Positions 1-8,259 of a stretch of 64,000 nucleotides of DNA are shown here, piece after piece. The DNA is from Peribacillus asahii (GTDB lineage: Bacteria > Bacillota > Bacilli > Bacillales > DSM-1321): the NCBI RefSeq assembly GCF_004006295.1, contig NZ_CP026095.1, forward strand, positions 1,040,001 to 1,104,000, given 5' to 3'. Positions within the stretch are counted from its first letter, which is position 1. Every line of letters starts with the position of its first letter. Made by a program: the position numbers and the translations under genes. The notes beneath the pieces are model-generated. The model was not told where the DNA came from. It did no database searches and was given only the letters and a program-made list of their open reading frames with translations.

Positions 1-16
1 TTAAATCAAAAATTTC

Positions 17-155
17 ATATCGGCCTAATCTCAGAATCATCTGAGAACGGAGGACCCATTATTTTGGGGTTAATTCTGCCATTGTAGAAGGGATGAGAAA
101 CTCTTTCGCCATCCTACCCGTCAGCTAACTTCGTCGGTTAAAGCGAAAGGGGGTA
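17..155 (+). promoter_or_regulatory. c-di-AMP riboswitch (ydaO/yuaA type) upstream of ktrB-ktrA
   Basis: The segment carries the conserved landmarks of the ydaO/yuaA riboswitch: TCATCTGAGAACGG near 36-51, GGACCCATT near 52-60, TTGGGGT near 64-70, CCCGTCAGCTAAC near 117-129 and GCGAAAGGGGG near 143-152. This class binds cyclic di-AMP and shuts off potassium-uptake genes in Bacillus, which fits the ktr genes that follow. The promoter would lie before base 1 and is not visible. Ligand and target are inferred from the family. Confidence 0.93.
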
Positions 156-157
156 TA

Positions 158-190
158 AGACCGCCTTAATTCAGGAGGCTTTTTTGTTGT
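158..190 (+). terminator. riboswitch-controlled terminator
   Basis: A stem of CCGCCT with AGGAGG (one G-A mismatch) and loop TAATTC is followed by TTTTTT. It sits directly after the aptamer, where this riboswitch class places its expression platform. About 300 bases of untranslated leader follow before ktrB; within them GCAGCCT (206-212) and AGGCTGC (251-257) could pair. Confidence 0.7.
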
Positions 191-497
191 GTTTAAAACA
201 AAATGGCAGCCTGATATATTTGTAGGTCTTTTTATTATGCCTATAATTAGAGGCTGCTTTGAAAACATATAGCAAAGAAAGCTGTATAGCTTACTAGGCG
301 TTAAATAGAGTAACGAGTACTTAAAAGCTTATTCAATAAGTGAATCGTATTGTTCACCTCAGAGAAAGTATACATCGGTCTTTTTCCATGTTCAGCCCAT
401 CTTTATCTTAATAACTGTGGGACAAATATTTAGATACAGTAATGGAAAAAGTAAACTGGATACTAAATTTTTTTATGAGGTCAGTTAGGAGATAACG

Positions 498-1832
498 ATG
501 AAAAAAATAAAAGAGGTTAACCCTCCAAAAGTCCTTGTATTAGGTTTTGCAACTGTCATCCTTATCGGAGCCTTTTTATTGACTCTTCCCATTGCCACTG
601 AGGATGGAAAGGGTCTCTCATTTTTAAATGCTTTATTTACTGCTACATCTGCTACATGTGTAACAGGGCTTGTCGTCGTAGATACTGGGGATACATTTTC
701 TATGTTTGGTGAATTGGTCATTTTAACACTCATTCAAATCGGTGGATTAGGATTTATGACATTTGCAACTTTTTTATTTTTGCTGTTAGGTAAAAAAATC
801 TCTTTAAAAGAAAGGCTGCTATTGAAGGAGGCTTTCAATAACGTATCCATTACGGGGCTTGTAAGATTAGTAAAAAGAATATTGATATTCACCGCAGTGA
901 TTGAACTTGTCGGTGGGATCATTTTATCGATTCGTTTTTCTTACGATATGCCATTAGGTAAAGCCATCTATTTTGGATTTTTCCATACTATATCCAATTT
1001 CAATAATGCCGGTTTTGATTTAATGGGAGAATTTCGGAGTTTAACTCCTTATGTAGATGATCCTATTGTCGTCTTAACCGTATGCGCTCTCATCACACTC
1101 GGTGGATTAGGATTTATTGTGATGAACGAACTTTATGAATACCGTAATACTCGCCGCTTATCTGTGCATACGAAGGTAGTATTACTAGCAACCGTTATTC
1201 TAACAGTAGGGGCAACCTTGTTAATCTTCATATTTGAATATGGAAATGCTAAGACATTAGGGCCTTTATCCGAAACTGGAAAAGTATTAGGTTCATTGTT
1301 TCAAGCAGTGACTCCAAGGACGGCAGGTTCTAATACATTACCAATTGGAGATTTAACACATTCTACTTTGTTCTTAATCACTTTTCTTATGTTTATTGGA
1401 GCAGGTTCAGGATCCACAGCTGGAGGAATTAAAATAACGACCTTTGCTGTTTTAGTAGCTACCGTATGGTCTCAAATTAAAGGAAAAGAAGATGTTGTCT
1501 TATTTAGGCGCAGAATTGTGACTGAAACGATATTAAAAGCACTGACAGTTGCTTTGTGCGGATTGAGCATTGTTGTATTCATGACTATGGCGCTTAGCAT
1601 TACAGAACCCGGTCACGATTTTATGATGTATTTATTTGAAGCTACTTCTGCGTTTGGTACAGTGGGACTGTCCATGGGATTAACTCCAGAGCTATCTTCT
1701 ATTGGTCGTATACTTATCATTTTCACGATGTTTGCAGGAAGATTAGGTCCTTTAACAGTTGCTTTTGCTATTACAAAGAGACGTAAATCAGATACTTTCC
1801 GTCATATTAAAGGAAATATAATGATTGGTTAA
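498..1832 (+). CDS. ktrB: KtrB potassium channel subunit
   Basis: The 444-aa product is a polytopic membrane protein of the TrkH/KtrB/HKT superfamily. It forms the ion-conducting subunit of the Ktr potassium uptake system in the cytoplasmic membrane. Four repeated membrane-pore-membrane units are visible, with pore-loop signatures such as SATCVTGL (about residues 51-58), FNNAGFD, TAGSN and SAFGTVGLS. The ATG at 498 has a TTAGGAGA ribosome binding site. The regulatory subunit gene ktrA follows after 19 bases, so both belong to one transcript behind the c-di-AMP riboswitch. In B. subtilis ktrA precedes ktrB; here the order is reversed. The family call is secure. KtrB versus KtrD cannot be separated by eye, but the pairing with ktrA favours a KtrAB-type system. 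Confidence 0.93.
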   Translation: MKKIKEVNPPKVLVLGFATVILIGAFLLTLPIATEDGKGLSFLNALFTATSATCVTGLVVVDTGDTFSMFGELVILTLIQIGGLGFMTFATFLFLLLGKKISLKERLLLKEAFNNVSITGLVRLVKRILIFTAVIELVGGIILSIRFSYDMPLGKAIYFGFFHTISNFNNAGFDLMGEFRSLTPYVDDPIVVLTVCALITLGGLGFIVMNELYEYRNTRRLSVHTKVVLLATVILTVGATLLIFIFEYGNAKTLGPLSETGKVLGSLFQAVTPRTAGSNTLPIGDLTHSTLFLITFLMFIGAGSGSTAGGIKITTFAVLVATVWSQIKGKEDVVLFRRRIVTETILKALTVALCGLSIVVFMTMALSITEPGHDFMMYLFEATSAFGTVGLSMGLTPELSSIGRILIIFTMFAGRLGPLTVAFAITKRRKSDTFRHIKGNIMIG

Positions 1833-1851
1833 TTAAATTCAGGGAGTGTAG

Positions 1852-2517
1852 ATGGAAATGGCTATAAAACAATATGCTGTAATTGGTTTAGGGAGATTTG
1901 GAACAAGTGTAGCTCGAAGACTATATGAGGCTGGACAAGAGGTGCTAGGAATTGATGCAAATGAGGAAAAAGTCGAGGATGCTGAATTATTCGTCACTCA
2001 TGCAGTAGTGGCTGATGCGACAGAAACGAAGGCACTTAGAGCGATTGGGATAAGCAATTTTGATTGTGTAATCGTAGCCATTGGAAATGATATGCAATCT
2101 AGCATTTTAACTGTTTCACTACTTAAAGAGCTAGGGGTTAAAAAAGTCATTGCAAAGGCTCTTGGAAAGCGACATGGGCAGGTTTTAGAGAAAGTAGGGG
2201 CTGATTGGATTATCTATCCTGAGAGAGACATGGGAGAACGTGTGGCCAATCAGCTCCTATCACCAAATATGTTGAACTATATTGAGTTATCAAAAGAACA
2301 CAGTATAGAGGAGATTATGATTCCTTTAAAAATGGCTGAAAAAAGTCTGCGTGACCTTGACATTCGTGCCCAATATAATGTCAGTGTTATTGCTATCGTT
2401 AGAGAAGGAGATATTATTATTTCTCCTTCTCCAGATCGTATTATTCACAAGGAAGATTTATTAGTGATGATTGGGAAGAAAGAGGATATTGCTAAATTTG
2501 CGAATATAGGACAATAA
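1852..2517 (+). CDS. ktrA: KtrA/TrkA-type potassium uptake regulatory subunit
   Basis: The 221-aa cytosolic RCK protein forms a ring under the KtrB channel and gates it in response to bound nucleotide. An N-terminal Rossmann fold is seen with the dinucleotide motif GLGRFG at residues 12-17 and an acidic residue after strand 2 (GIDANEEKV). The RCK_C domain covers roughly residues 135-221; in relatives this part also binds c-di-AMP. It starts at ATG 1852 behind GGGAGTG; ATG 1858 is an alternative. It ends just before a strong terminator, so ktrB-ktrA forms a two-gene operon. Control is probably double, by riboswitch on the RNA and by c-di-AMP on the protein; the second point is inferred from the family. 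Confidence 0.93.
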   Translation: MEMAIKQYAVIGLGRFGTSVARRLYEAGQEVLGIDANEEKVEDAELFVTHAVVADATETKALRAIGISNFDCVIVAIGNDMQSSILTVSLLKELGVKKVIAKALGKRHGQVLEKVGADWIIYPERDMGERVANQLLSPNMLNYIELSKEHSIEEIMIPLKMAEKSLRDLDIRAQYNVSVIAIVREGDIIISPSPDRIIHKEDLLVMIGKKEDIAKFANIGQ

Positions 2518-2545
2518 GCGAACAGTGCCTGGCACTGTTCGCTTT
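2516..2545 (+). terminator. terminator after ktrA
   Basis: A near-perfect hairpin of AAGCGAACAGTGCC and GGCACTGTTCGCTT overlaps the ktrA stop codon and runs into a T-rich tract. Its core, CAGTGCCTGGCACTG, recurs at the next terminator (3473) and in modified form at 33901. Confidence 0.85.
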
Positions 2546-2637
2546 ATTTCTTTTCCACAATAGCATCCTTTGATAAATATTTTCCTTCAAATGAACAATA
2601 ATAAAAATAAATGTCAAAAAGTAAAACGGTGTAAAGA

Positions 2638-3474
2638 ATGGGAAAAAAGAAAAAATGTTTCAATAAGAACTCAATCCCTTTTTGGTTGTTAGCAGTTATT
2701 CACTTAGGTATGTTTTTGCTAGTGTTAAAACGTAAAAAACAAAAGGATACGTGGATTTTACTATTATCAAATATGGGTTTTGCTTATTTATTTGAGTATC
2801 TGGTTCTCAACTTATTTCATGGTTATAGATACAAACCGTCAATTATGAAAAAGCGTGCTTTTGATTCAGTCTTAGGAGCAATCTTCTCTCAAGCGATTTA
2901 TGTACCAATTACAGCTACTTTTCTAACCTTACTGAACAAAAACTGGAAGTGGAAAATTAGTTTCAGCCTTTTTTATTATTGTATTGAGAACTTATTTTTA
3001 CGACTAAATATTTATAAAGTATATTGGTGGAGGCCTATATACACTGTGGTCTTATTAAATGTATATTTTAATATTAGTGATGCGTTTTATAAGGCGCTTT
3101 CAACCCAAAAACGATGGGCAATGGTCATTGCTCATTACTTGGCTATTCAAGTAGTTTGGAGTACTTTATTGTATGTTTCTGCAGTGAAACGTTATATTCG
3201 ATTTGGGCGTGGATATTTCCATACGTGGACTGAACATTTTAAAATAGTACCTTTATACAGTTTAATACTCTCTTTTATCGCTGCCATTACGTCTTCAAAG
3301 GCTGGGTTGTTTTATAGGATGCCACTACCATTAAGCCATATTATTATTGATATAACTTTGGTGAAAATGGGTATTTTAAAAGTGAATATCAACCGATTTT
3401 TGGTTACTTGCTTTCGATACTTGCCAATGACATTTATTTCAAGATTTTTTTATAAAACAATTTACAAAGAATAG
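2638..3474 (+). CDS. uncharacterised multi-pass membrane protein
   Basis: I do not recognise this 278-aa protein. It is strongly hydrophobic, with about six or seven predicted membrane segments, short basic loops and many aromatic residues (for example KVYWWRP near residue 128). The N-terminus is very basic (MGKKKKCF), and the ribosome binding site before ATG 2638 is weak, so the start is uncertain. The gene is bounded by terminators carrying the same CAGTGCCTGGCACT core (2516 and 3473), so it appears to be a single-gene unit. It lies between potassium transport genes and a DUF421 protein, but nothing links it to either. No signal peptide cleavage site is evident. Confidence 0.6.
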   Translation: MGKKKKCFNKNSIPFWLLAVIHLGMFLLVLKRKKQKDTWILLLSNMGFAYLFEYLVLNLFHGYRYKPSIMKKRAFDSVLGAIFSQAIYVPITATFLTLLNKNWKWKISFSLFYYCIENLFLRLNIYKVYWWRPIYTVVLLNVYFNISDAFYKALSTQKRWAMVIAHYLAIQVVWSTLLYVSAVKRYIRFGRGYFHTWTEHFKIVPLYSLILSFIAAITSSKAGLFYRMPLPLSHIIIDITLVKMGILKVNINRFLVTCFRYLPMTFISRFFYKTIYKE

Positions 3475-3508
3475 CGAACAGTGCCTGGCACTATTCGTTA
3501 TTTTTTTT
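3473..3508 (+). terminator. terminator after the 278-aa membrane protein
   Basis: A hairpin of AGCGAACAGTGCC with GGCACTATTCGTT is followed by TATTTTTTTT. It overlaps the upstream stop codon in the same way as the ktrA terminator. Confidence 0.85.
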
Positions 3509-3583
3509 GCGGAATAAAGAGCTTTCTACAAGAACATACTATCACAAACGAACTGTCTGGATTGTTGTAAGGGGGAAATCGCG

Positions 3584-4273
3584 ATGCAGCTATCTGTTGA
3601 AATCATCTTTCGAACCTTTACCGCCTTTATTTTGTTATGGATATTTGTTCATTTGCTCGGTAAACAGACGATTACTCAAAGGTCCTATCACCTTTATATA
3701 GCTTCAATCACGATGGGGACCATTGCAGGAAATCTAGCATTCAATATTAGAATTGAATTCCCGTATTTTATCGTCGCATTCATGATTATGGGGATTATCG
3801 TGTTTATACTGAATTTTGTTGCGGTTCGAAATGCGCGATTCCGGAAATGGATTGCAGGAAAACCTACTACTTTAATTGAAAAGGGACAAATTCTCGAACA
3901 ATCAATGAAACGAATGGGGTATTCAATAGATTCTCTGAAACAGGCTTTGCGGGCTAAAGATATCTTCAACATAGAAGAGGTAGAGTGCGCCATTTTAGAG
4001 ACAAGTGGCGCACTCTCTGTATTAAAAAAACCTCAGTACCAACATACAACCAAGCAGGATTTAAATTTATCTCCCTCAGCAGAAACCATACCGGTAGAGC
4101 TCGTCTATAATGGGAAAATCTTATATGAAAACTTATCAAAAAACACCTACGACGAAGACTGGTTAATGGCGGAGCTTAAAAAAAGAAATCTCGCTATTGT
4201 TGACATTTCGTATGCGGTTGTAGGGACTAAAGGGAATTTATATATTGATTTGTTTAGGGATGAATTACGTTAA
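3584..4273 (+). CDS. DUF421 (YetF-like) membrane protein
   Basis: The 229-aa protein has three membrane segments in the first 80 residues, then a cytosolic DUF421 domain (about residues 85-165) containing the typical string KPTTLIEKGQ and the MKRMGYSIDSLKQALRAK region. The C-terminal part (about 170-229) resembles the domain that often ends YetF-family proteins. B. subtilis has several paralogs (YetF, YdfS, YkjA, YrbG), and members are linked to spores and germination, but the biochemical role is not settled. ATG 3584 follows an AAGGGGG ribosome binding site 8 bases upstream. The gene converges on the reverse-strand gene at 4291. Assignment to one paralog is not possible by eye. Confidence 0.85.
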   Translation: MQLSVEIIFRTFTAFILLWIFVHLLGKQTITQRSYHLYIASITMGTIAGNLAFNIRIEFPYFIVAFMIMGIIVFILNFVAVRNARFRKWIAGKPTTLIEKGQILEQSMKRMGYSIDSLKQALRAKDIFNIEEVECAILETSGALSVLKKPQYQHTTKQDLNLSPSAETIPVELVYNGKILYENLSKNTYDEDWLMAELKKRNLAIVDISYAVVGTKGNLYIDLFRDELR

Positions 4274-4291
4274 TGATTCTTGTTTCATCCC
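4257..4291. terminator. possible bidirectional terminator between convergent genes
   Basis: GGGATGAA (4257-4264) and TTCATCCC (4284-4291) can pair across the ends of the DUF421 gene and the reverse-strand gene. There is no long T tract, so the function is uncertain. Confidence 0.4.
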
Positions 4292-5226
4292 TAAGAACAG
4301 TTAGATTCTTTCCCGCTCGATGAATTAATCAGCTTCATCAATTCGAAGTATCTAGGACCGCGCTCTTCCTCTGGAACAGGAGAGAGGTTTTGATAGGGAT
4401 CAACGTAGTCTTCCTTCAGCCAATGCGGTACGATTTCTTTACTTGCTGTCTTTTTAGGCAAAGGAGATTCTTTCGTAGTCATTGGTGCAGGAGATAATTC
4501 GTTTTTCACCGCTTGTTCTAAGTACTTTTCAAATCGTGTAATTCGAGCGGCATGTTCACTTATATTTTTTAAAACGCGTTTATAGGCGGGTAAAGAGAGT
4601 TCTTCACAATAGGATTGATAAACGGTATGAATACTTTCTTTTCGATCTTGTTTTAATTCATAAGGAAATACGTCACGAATGATAGAGTCAATCTCATCTG
4701 TTTTAGATGTGTCAGTAGTCTTTGTTAAGGAAGCAGGTTCTTCGTTGGGTGGATGATGATGGATTTCTGTTTTTGAAGTATTCTTTGTAGGATTATTTGA
4801 AGTACTTTCTGGTATTGCTTGGGCAAATGTAGCTTCTCCAGCAGGGTAAGCTGTATGGGTGGAAGGGTCATCTTGACCTTTCGAAGGGGTCTCAATCGCT
4901 TGGAGTTCGGCGACTTTTTTATAATTAATGGTGTACCATTTCGTTTTATCTATTTTGAGTCGATTATAATTCGCAGAGAGTAAGTATCCGTCTTTTTCTA
5001 AACTTCTAATAATTCGCTTAATCGTTTCAACAGACCAAAAGGGCAATTGCTCCTGCCAGCTTTGATATGTATTGTACACCCACGGTCGTCCATCTCGATC
5101 ATGCTTGCTTTCTTTTAGCCAATAATGGATATGCTGCAGCATAATCGCTTGGTTTACCCCGATTTTCGCCGCTAATCTTGGATATAAAATGACCATCTTT
5201 TTCTCATTTACTAGGTTCTTCATCAT
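4291..5226 (-). CDS. DnaD/replisome-organizer-like winged-helix protein
   Basis: The product is 311 aa from the chosen start. Its N-terminal 120 residues form a winged-helix domain of the kind found in phage and plasmid replication proteins of Bacillus, with the signatures AAKIGVNQAIMLQHIHYWL, RPWVYNTYQSWQEQLPFWS, TIKRIIRSLEKDGYL and TKWYTINY. A Thr/Ser/Pro-rich linker follows, then a helical C-terminal segment (about 170-240). The frame opens at 5238, but GGAGG at 5232-5236 (reverse strand) lies inside that extension and points to ATG 5226 or 5223. No phage genes lie nearby, so it is an orphan of likely phage or plasmid origin. Helper functions in replication loading are known for the family; any role here is inference. 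Confidence 0.75.
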   Translation of the reverse strand: MMKNLVNEKKMVILYPRLAAKIGVNQAIMLQHIHYWLKESKHDRDGRPWVYNTYQSWQEQLPFWSVETIKRIIRSLEKDGYLLSANYNRLKIDKTKWYTINYKKVAELQAIETPSKGQDDPSTHTAYPAGEATFAQAIPESTSNNPTKNTSKTEIHHHPPNEEPASLTKTTDTSKTDEIDSIIRDVFPYELKQDRKESIHTVYQSYCEELSLPAYKRVLKNISEHAARITRFEKYLEQAVKNELSPAPMTTKESPLPKKTASKEIVPHWLKEDYVDPYQNLSPVPEEERGPRYFELMKLINSSSGKESNCS

Positions 5227-5238
5227 GTCTGCCTCCAT

Positions 5239-5667
5239 TTATATTTGAAAGATTCCTTTTGACCTGTCGAGCGGGTTAATCTGGCCCGTCGTTAAGTAAA
5301 AAGTATCAGATGAAAAACAGCGATTCAAAGAGCCTTTTAAGCTGAAAACGAGCGTATTTCGCGTTAAAAAGTGAGTTTTTCACTAAAAGCTTTCGATTTA
5401 GCCTGTTTTCACGCTGTAAACACTGTATTGGACAAATGGAGGTATCTATATCGCATATTTAGTTCAATTGAACAACGTAGTAATGAAACCGAATGTGGGG
5501 TTCTTATAGAATTAATTTAAACGATGTGAAGTATTTTCTTTAATCGGTTACTTAAATAGAAGATGAGGGTTCGATGACAATGACCAAGTTAAGAATCTAA
5601 AAGTTATTTTTGAATTTAAAAATACAGAAAGTATATAAACTACTCTTGTTTATAGGAGGACAAACCA
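5239..5667. other. 430-base region without a gene
   Basis: This stretch lies between a reverse-strand gene and a forward-strand gene and must hold promoters for both. No open frame of note is present. It contains one copy of the 15-mer GTTTTCACGCTGTAA (5405-5419), repeated at 6320-6334. Confidence 0.5.
5405..5419 (+). repeat. 15-bp direct repeat, copy 1 (copy 2 at 6320-6334)
   Basis: GTTTTCACGCTGTAA occurs identically at 5405-5419 and 6320-6334 and flanks the haem-type membrane protein gene. It could be a chance intergenic motif or a scar of past insertion. Confidence 0.5.
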
Positions 5668-6216
5668 ATGAATGCACGGGAAAACAAGGTCCAAAAACAA
5701 GGATGGATTCCTAAAAAGGAACGAATATGGTTAATCGTGGCGATCATTATCGCTGCTTTGATAATGCTTTGGGAACTTAAGGGACTATTACAGCTTTCAT
5801 TAACCACTCCGCACAGCGAGCAGTTCGAACATACATTTGAAAGTTTTGGCTCCATTGCAAGAATTGTCTTATTCTTTGTACTTGCTTATTATGTGCTTCT
5901 TCGTGTTATTAGGCTTCGTATGCTGAAAGGTCAAGGCAAGGTGAAACAATGGTTGTCCACTTTGCTGCGTTTTGCCCGAAGATGGCATACTCCGGCAGCG
6001 ATTATTGCCATCGCTTTTATTATCCTACATGCGGTAGCTGTCTTCATGTACGGCTTCAAATTTGATTTTGATAATATAAGTGGATTGCTTTCCTTGATGG
6101 TCTTGCTTCCAGTTCCTATCTCAGGACTATTTCGATATCAGAGGATGGACCGGAAATGGCATTTGCGGTCTGGTGTTGCTTTTGCAATTCTATTTTTAAT
6201 TCATTCTTTTTTATAA
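5668..6216 (+). CDS. putative b-type haem membrane protein (ferric-reductase/cytochrome b-like)
   Basis: The 182-aa protein has about five membrane segments. Histidines sit where haem ligands would be expected in a four-helix cytochrome b fold: WHTPAA and ILHAVAVF in one helix, and KWHLRSG with LIHSF in the last helix (spacings of 13-14 residues). This resembles the ferric-reductase-like or cytochrome b561-like transmembrane domain. A strong AGGAGG lies 7 bases before ATG 5668. It stands alone without a flavin or NADPH partner gene in the window. The haem idea is inferred from histidine pattern and topology only. Confidence 0.55.
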   Translation: MNARENKVQKQGWIPKKERIWLIVAIIIAALIMLWELKGLLQLSLTTPHSEQFEHTFESFGSIARIVLFFVLAYYVLLRVIRLRMLKGQGKVKQWLSTLLRFARRWHTPAAIIAIAFIILHAVAVFMYGFKFDFDNISGLLSLMVLLPVPISGLFRYQRMDRKWHLRSGVAFAILFLIHSFL

Positions 6217-6376
6217 CCAACATGCTATAAACCGTATTCCTAATTTAGTATGTGAAGCAGAGTGGAATCATTTTGTTGTGCAAAATGAATATTTTAGAAA
6301 AAAACCGTATATTTAATGAGTTTTCACGCTGTAAGCCCCTAAATAAAAAAGCAAATATAAAGAGGCAATTTTTTGT

Positions 6377-6598
6377 GAGCATATCAGCAAAGAGGAACAA
6401 GGAATGGCAGGGAAAAGCAACATGAATAAGGTAAGCTTTGTTCCTTCGCTGAAATGGGCTGTGGCAGGCGGCATTACGATAGATTCAATTAAGCACCTAA
6501 TGGAATCGCGTCCTCATATTGTCATTATCGGATTAGCCATTACGAAAGCAGATCATCCCGAAAAGATAGCAGCAGCATTTAGAGAAATAATCGGATAA
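6377..6598 (+). pseudogene. hxlA: 3' fragment of hexulose-6-phosphate synthase gene
   Basis: An open frame running from about 6377 through the ATG at 6404 encodes only the last 65-75 residues of an HPS/KGPDC-family decarboxylase. The phosphate-binding end of the barrel is recognisable: WAVAGGITIDS, then PHIVIIGLAIT and a helix ending in AAFREIIG. The N-terminal two thirds (catalytic residues included) are missing, and no trace of them is seen upstream. The intact enzyme condenses ribulose 5-phosphate with formaldehyde in the ribulose monophosphate detoxification pathway. The broken partner hxlB follows after 16 bases, as in the intact operon. Confidence 0.75.
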
Positions 6599-6614
6599 GG
6601 GAGGTAGAAAAGCG

Positions 6615-6845
6615 ATGAATCAATTAGAAACGATACGATACTATCGGAGATTTCGGTTGTTATGAAAAGAATAAACGTTCAGGACATTGAAGCGTTATCC
6701 CTGATCTTACAGGAAGGGCGACGGATTTTTGTTGTCGGTGAGGAACGTTCGGGATTCATGGCGAAATCCTTTGCGATGCGCTTAATGCATTTGGGTGCTG
6801 ACGTATATGTCATAGGTGAGACCATTACAGAATTTTCCGAACGAG
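6615..6845 (+). pseudogene. hxlB: 5' fragment of 6-phospho-3-hexuloisomerase gene, frameshifted
   Basis: ATG 6615 has the ribosome binding site GGGAGGTAG and starts MNQLETIR, but this frame stops at once after TGTTATGA. The continuation LSEISVVMKRINVQDIEALS, then GRRIFVVGEERSGFMAKSFAMRL and ADVYVIGETIT, is in another frame, so about one base is lost near 6635-6645. The SIS-domain motif (G-x-E-R-S-G) is recognisable and matches HxlB. Homology ends near 6830, where insertion-sequence-like DNA begins, and the C-terminal two thirds do not reappear beyond the element. The gene is dead twice over: frameshift and truncation. Confidence 0.8.
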
Positions 6846-6968
6846 AAAGCCCATTACGGTGCGTTAGCACCCCCTTTAGGGATGGGATGAAAGTGAGGTC
6901 AGATACGGAGTGCCACAAAAAATCGAAGATTTGTGGTACTTCAAGTATCTGAAATGAATAAAGCCTAG

Positions 6969-6997
6969 ACAAGAGTTTTCTCTTGTTTTTTTATTTT
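6969..6997 (+). terminator. hairpin terminator before tnpB
   Basis: ACAAGAG, TTTT loop, CTCTTGT, then a run of T. It insulates tnpB from the broken hxl genes. A TATAAT at about 7006-7011 lies just after it and may be the tnpB -10 box. A second hairpin lies at 6902-6949 (GATAC and AGTGCCACAAA arms). Confidence 0.75.
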
Positions 6998-7047
6998 TCA
7001 CTATTGTATAATTATGGAAACTGACGTTCGGGAAGAAGGCGGGTAAA

Positions 7048-8259
7048 GTGGATGATATAAAAGAGAAAAGCGATACCTACCATAAAGGTTTTAAATTTCG
7101 TTTATACCCAACAAACGAACAAACTATTCAATTTAATAAAACGATTGGATGCTGCCGGTATTCGTTTAATTTGGCATTAAAAAAACAAAAAGAGAAAGAC
7201 TTTCTATGGTGGATCACGGAGGAAATGTTTCAAAATGGTCAACTTCTTTCGAACGAATGGAAAGGCCCGAGATTTAGTGCCAACGCTTCTATGAAAGATA
7301 ATACTCAATTTAAGAAAACTACTCCGTGGCTAAAAGAAGTGGATTCTACAGCTATCCAAAACGCTATTCAGTACTTGGGAGAAGCCTATGATTCGTATTA
7401 TAAAAAAGAAAAAGGCAGACCTAAATTCAAATCCAAAAAGAATGCTATCCAGTCCTATACATCAAAGTGTAACTACAACAAAGGTGTAGGGACCATACGC
7501 ATTGTAGACGAAAATTATATCATCCTACCAAAAGTGGGAAAAGTTCGTTTTGCTAAATCAAAAGAAATTGATGGCAAAATTATTAATGCAACCGTCCGAA
7601 GAACACCTTCTGGGAAGTATTTTGTTTCTGTTTTATGCGAAGTCAAAAAAGAGTTTACTCAATTGAGTATGTTTGAGACTGGAATTGATGTTGGCTTAAA
7701 AGACTTTGCCACTCTTTCCGATGGTACTGTGATACATAATCCTAAACATTTCTATAGCTTAGAAGAAAAACTAAAAAAAGAACAACGTATTCTTTCTAGA
7801 AGAATAGTGGGTAGCCAAAATTGGCACAAACAAAAGAGAAAAGTAGCTAAAGTTCACGAAAAAATTGCAAACGCCAGAGAAGATTTTTTGCAAAAACTAT
7901 CAACAATGCTGGTTCACGAAAACCAAGTAATTAGCATTGAAGATATTCGCGTAAAAAATCTATTAAAGAATGGGAATTTGGCAAAAGCGATTTCCGATGT
8001 TTCGTGGTCTGAGTTTAGGAGAATGGTAACCTATAAATGCAAATGGTATGGCAAAACACTTGTAGTTGTAGGTTCTAATTATGCTTCTTCTCAGCTATGC
8101 AATAAGTGTAAGTATAAAAACAAAGCAGTAAAAGATTTAGCTGTTCGTGAATGGGAATGTCCAAATTGCCGTACAACACACGACAGGGATCACAATGCTG
8201 CTAAAAATATTTTGGCCGAAGGGCTGAGAATCCTTTCAGAAATGGACGAAGCTGTTTGA
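7048..8259 (+). CDS. tnpB: TnpB RNA-guided nuclease of an IS605-type element
   Basis: The 403-aa protein has the full TnpB layout: an N-terminal OrfB/WED-like part beginning KGFKFRLYPTNEQ, a helical REC part, and a RuvC domain split in three. The RuvC acids are all present: D214 in GIDVGLKDF, E298 in ISIEDIRV, and D381 in HDRDHNAAKNI. The zinc ribbon (CNKCKYKNK and CPNCR) lies between RuvC-II and RuvC-III. TnpB proteins are RNA-guided DNA endonucleases, ancestors of Cas12, that favour retention of their element. The start is GTG 7048 with AAGGCGGG upstream. All motifs are intact, so an active enzyme is plausible. The family is certain; activity is inferred. Confidence 0.93.
   Translation: MDDIKEKSDTYHKGFKFRLYPTNEQTIQFNKTIGCCRYSFNLALKKQKEKDFLWWITEEMFQNGQLLSNEWKGPRFSANASMKDNTQFKKTTPWLKEVDSTAIQNAIQYLGEAYDSYYKKEKGRPKFKSKKNAIQSYTSKCNYNKGVGTIRIVDENYIILPKVGKVRFAKSKEIDGKIINATVRRTPSGKYFVSVLCEVKKEFTQLSMFETGIDVGLKDFATLSDGTVIHNPKHFYSLEEKLKKEQRILSRRIVGSQNWHKQKRKVAKVHEKIANAREDFLQKLSTMLVHENQVISIEDIRVKNLLKNGNLAKAISDVSWSEFRRMVTYKCKWYGKTLVVVGSNYASSQLCNKCKYKNKAVKDLAVREWECPNCRTTHDRDHNAAKNILAEGLRILSEMDEAV

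Noticed and set aside
3507..3701. 64-codon frame before the DUF421 gene
   Set aside because: It overlaps the DUF421 gene in another frame and the upstream terminator, and has no good ribosome binding site.
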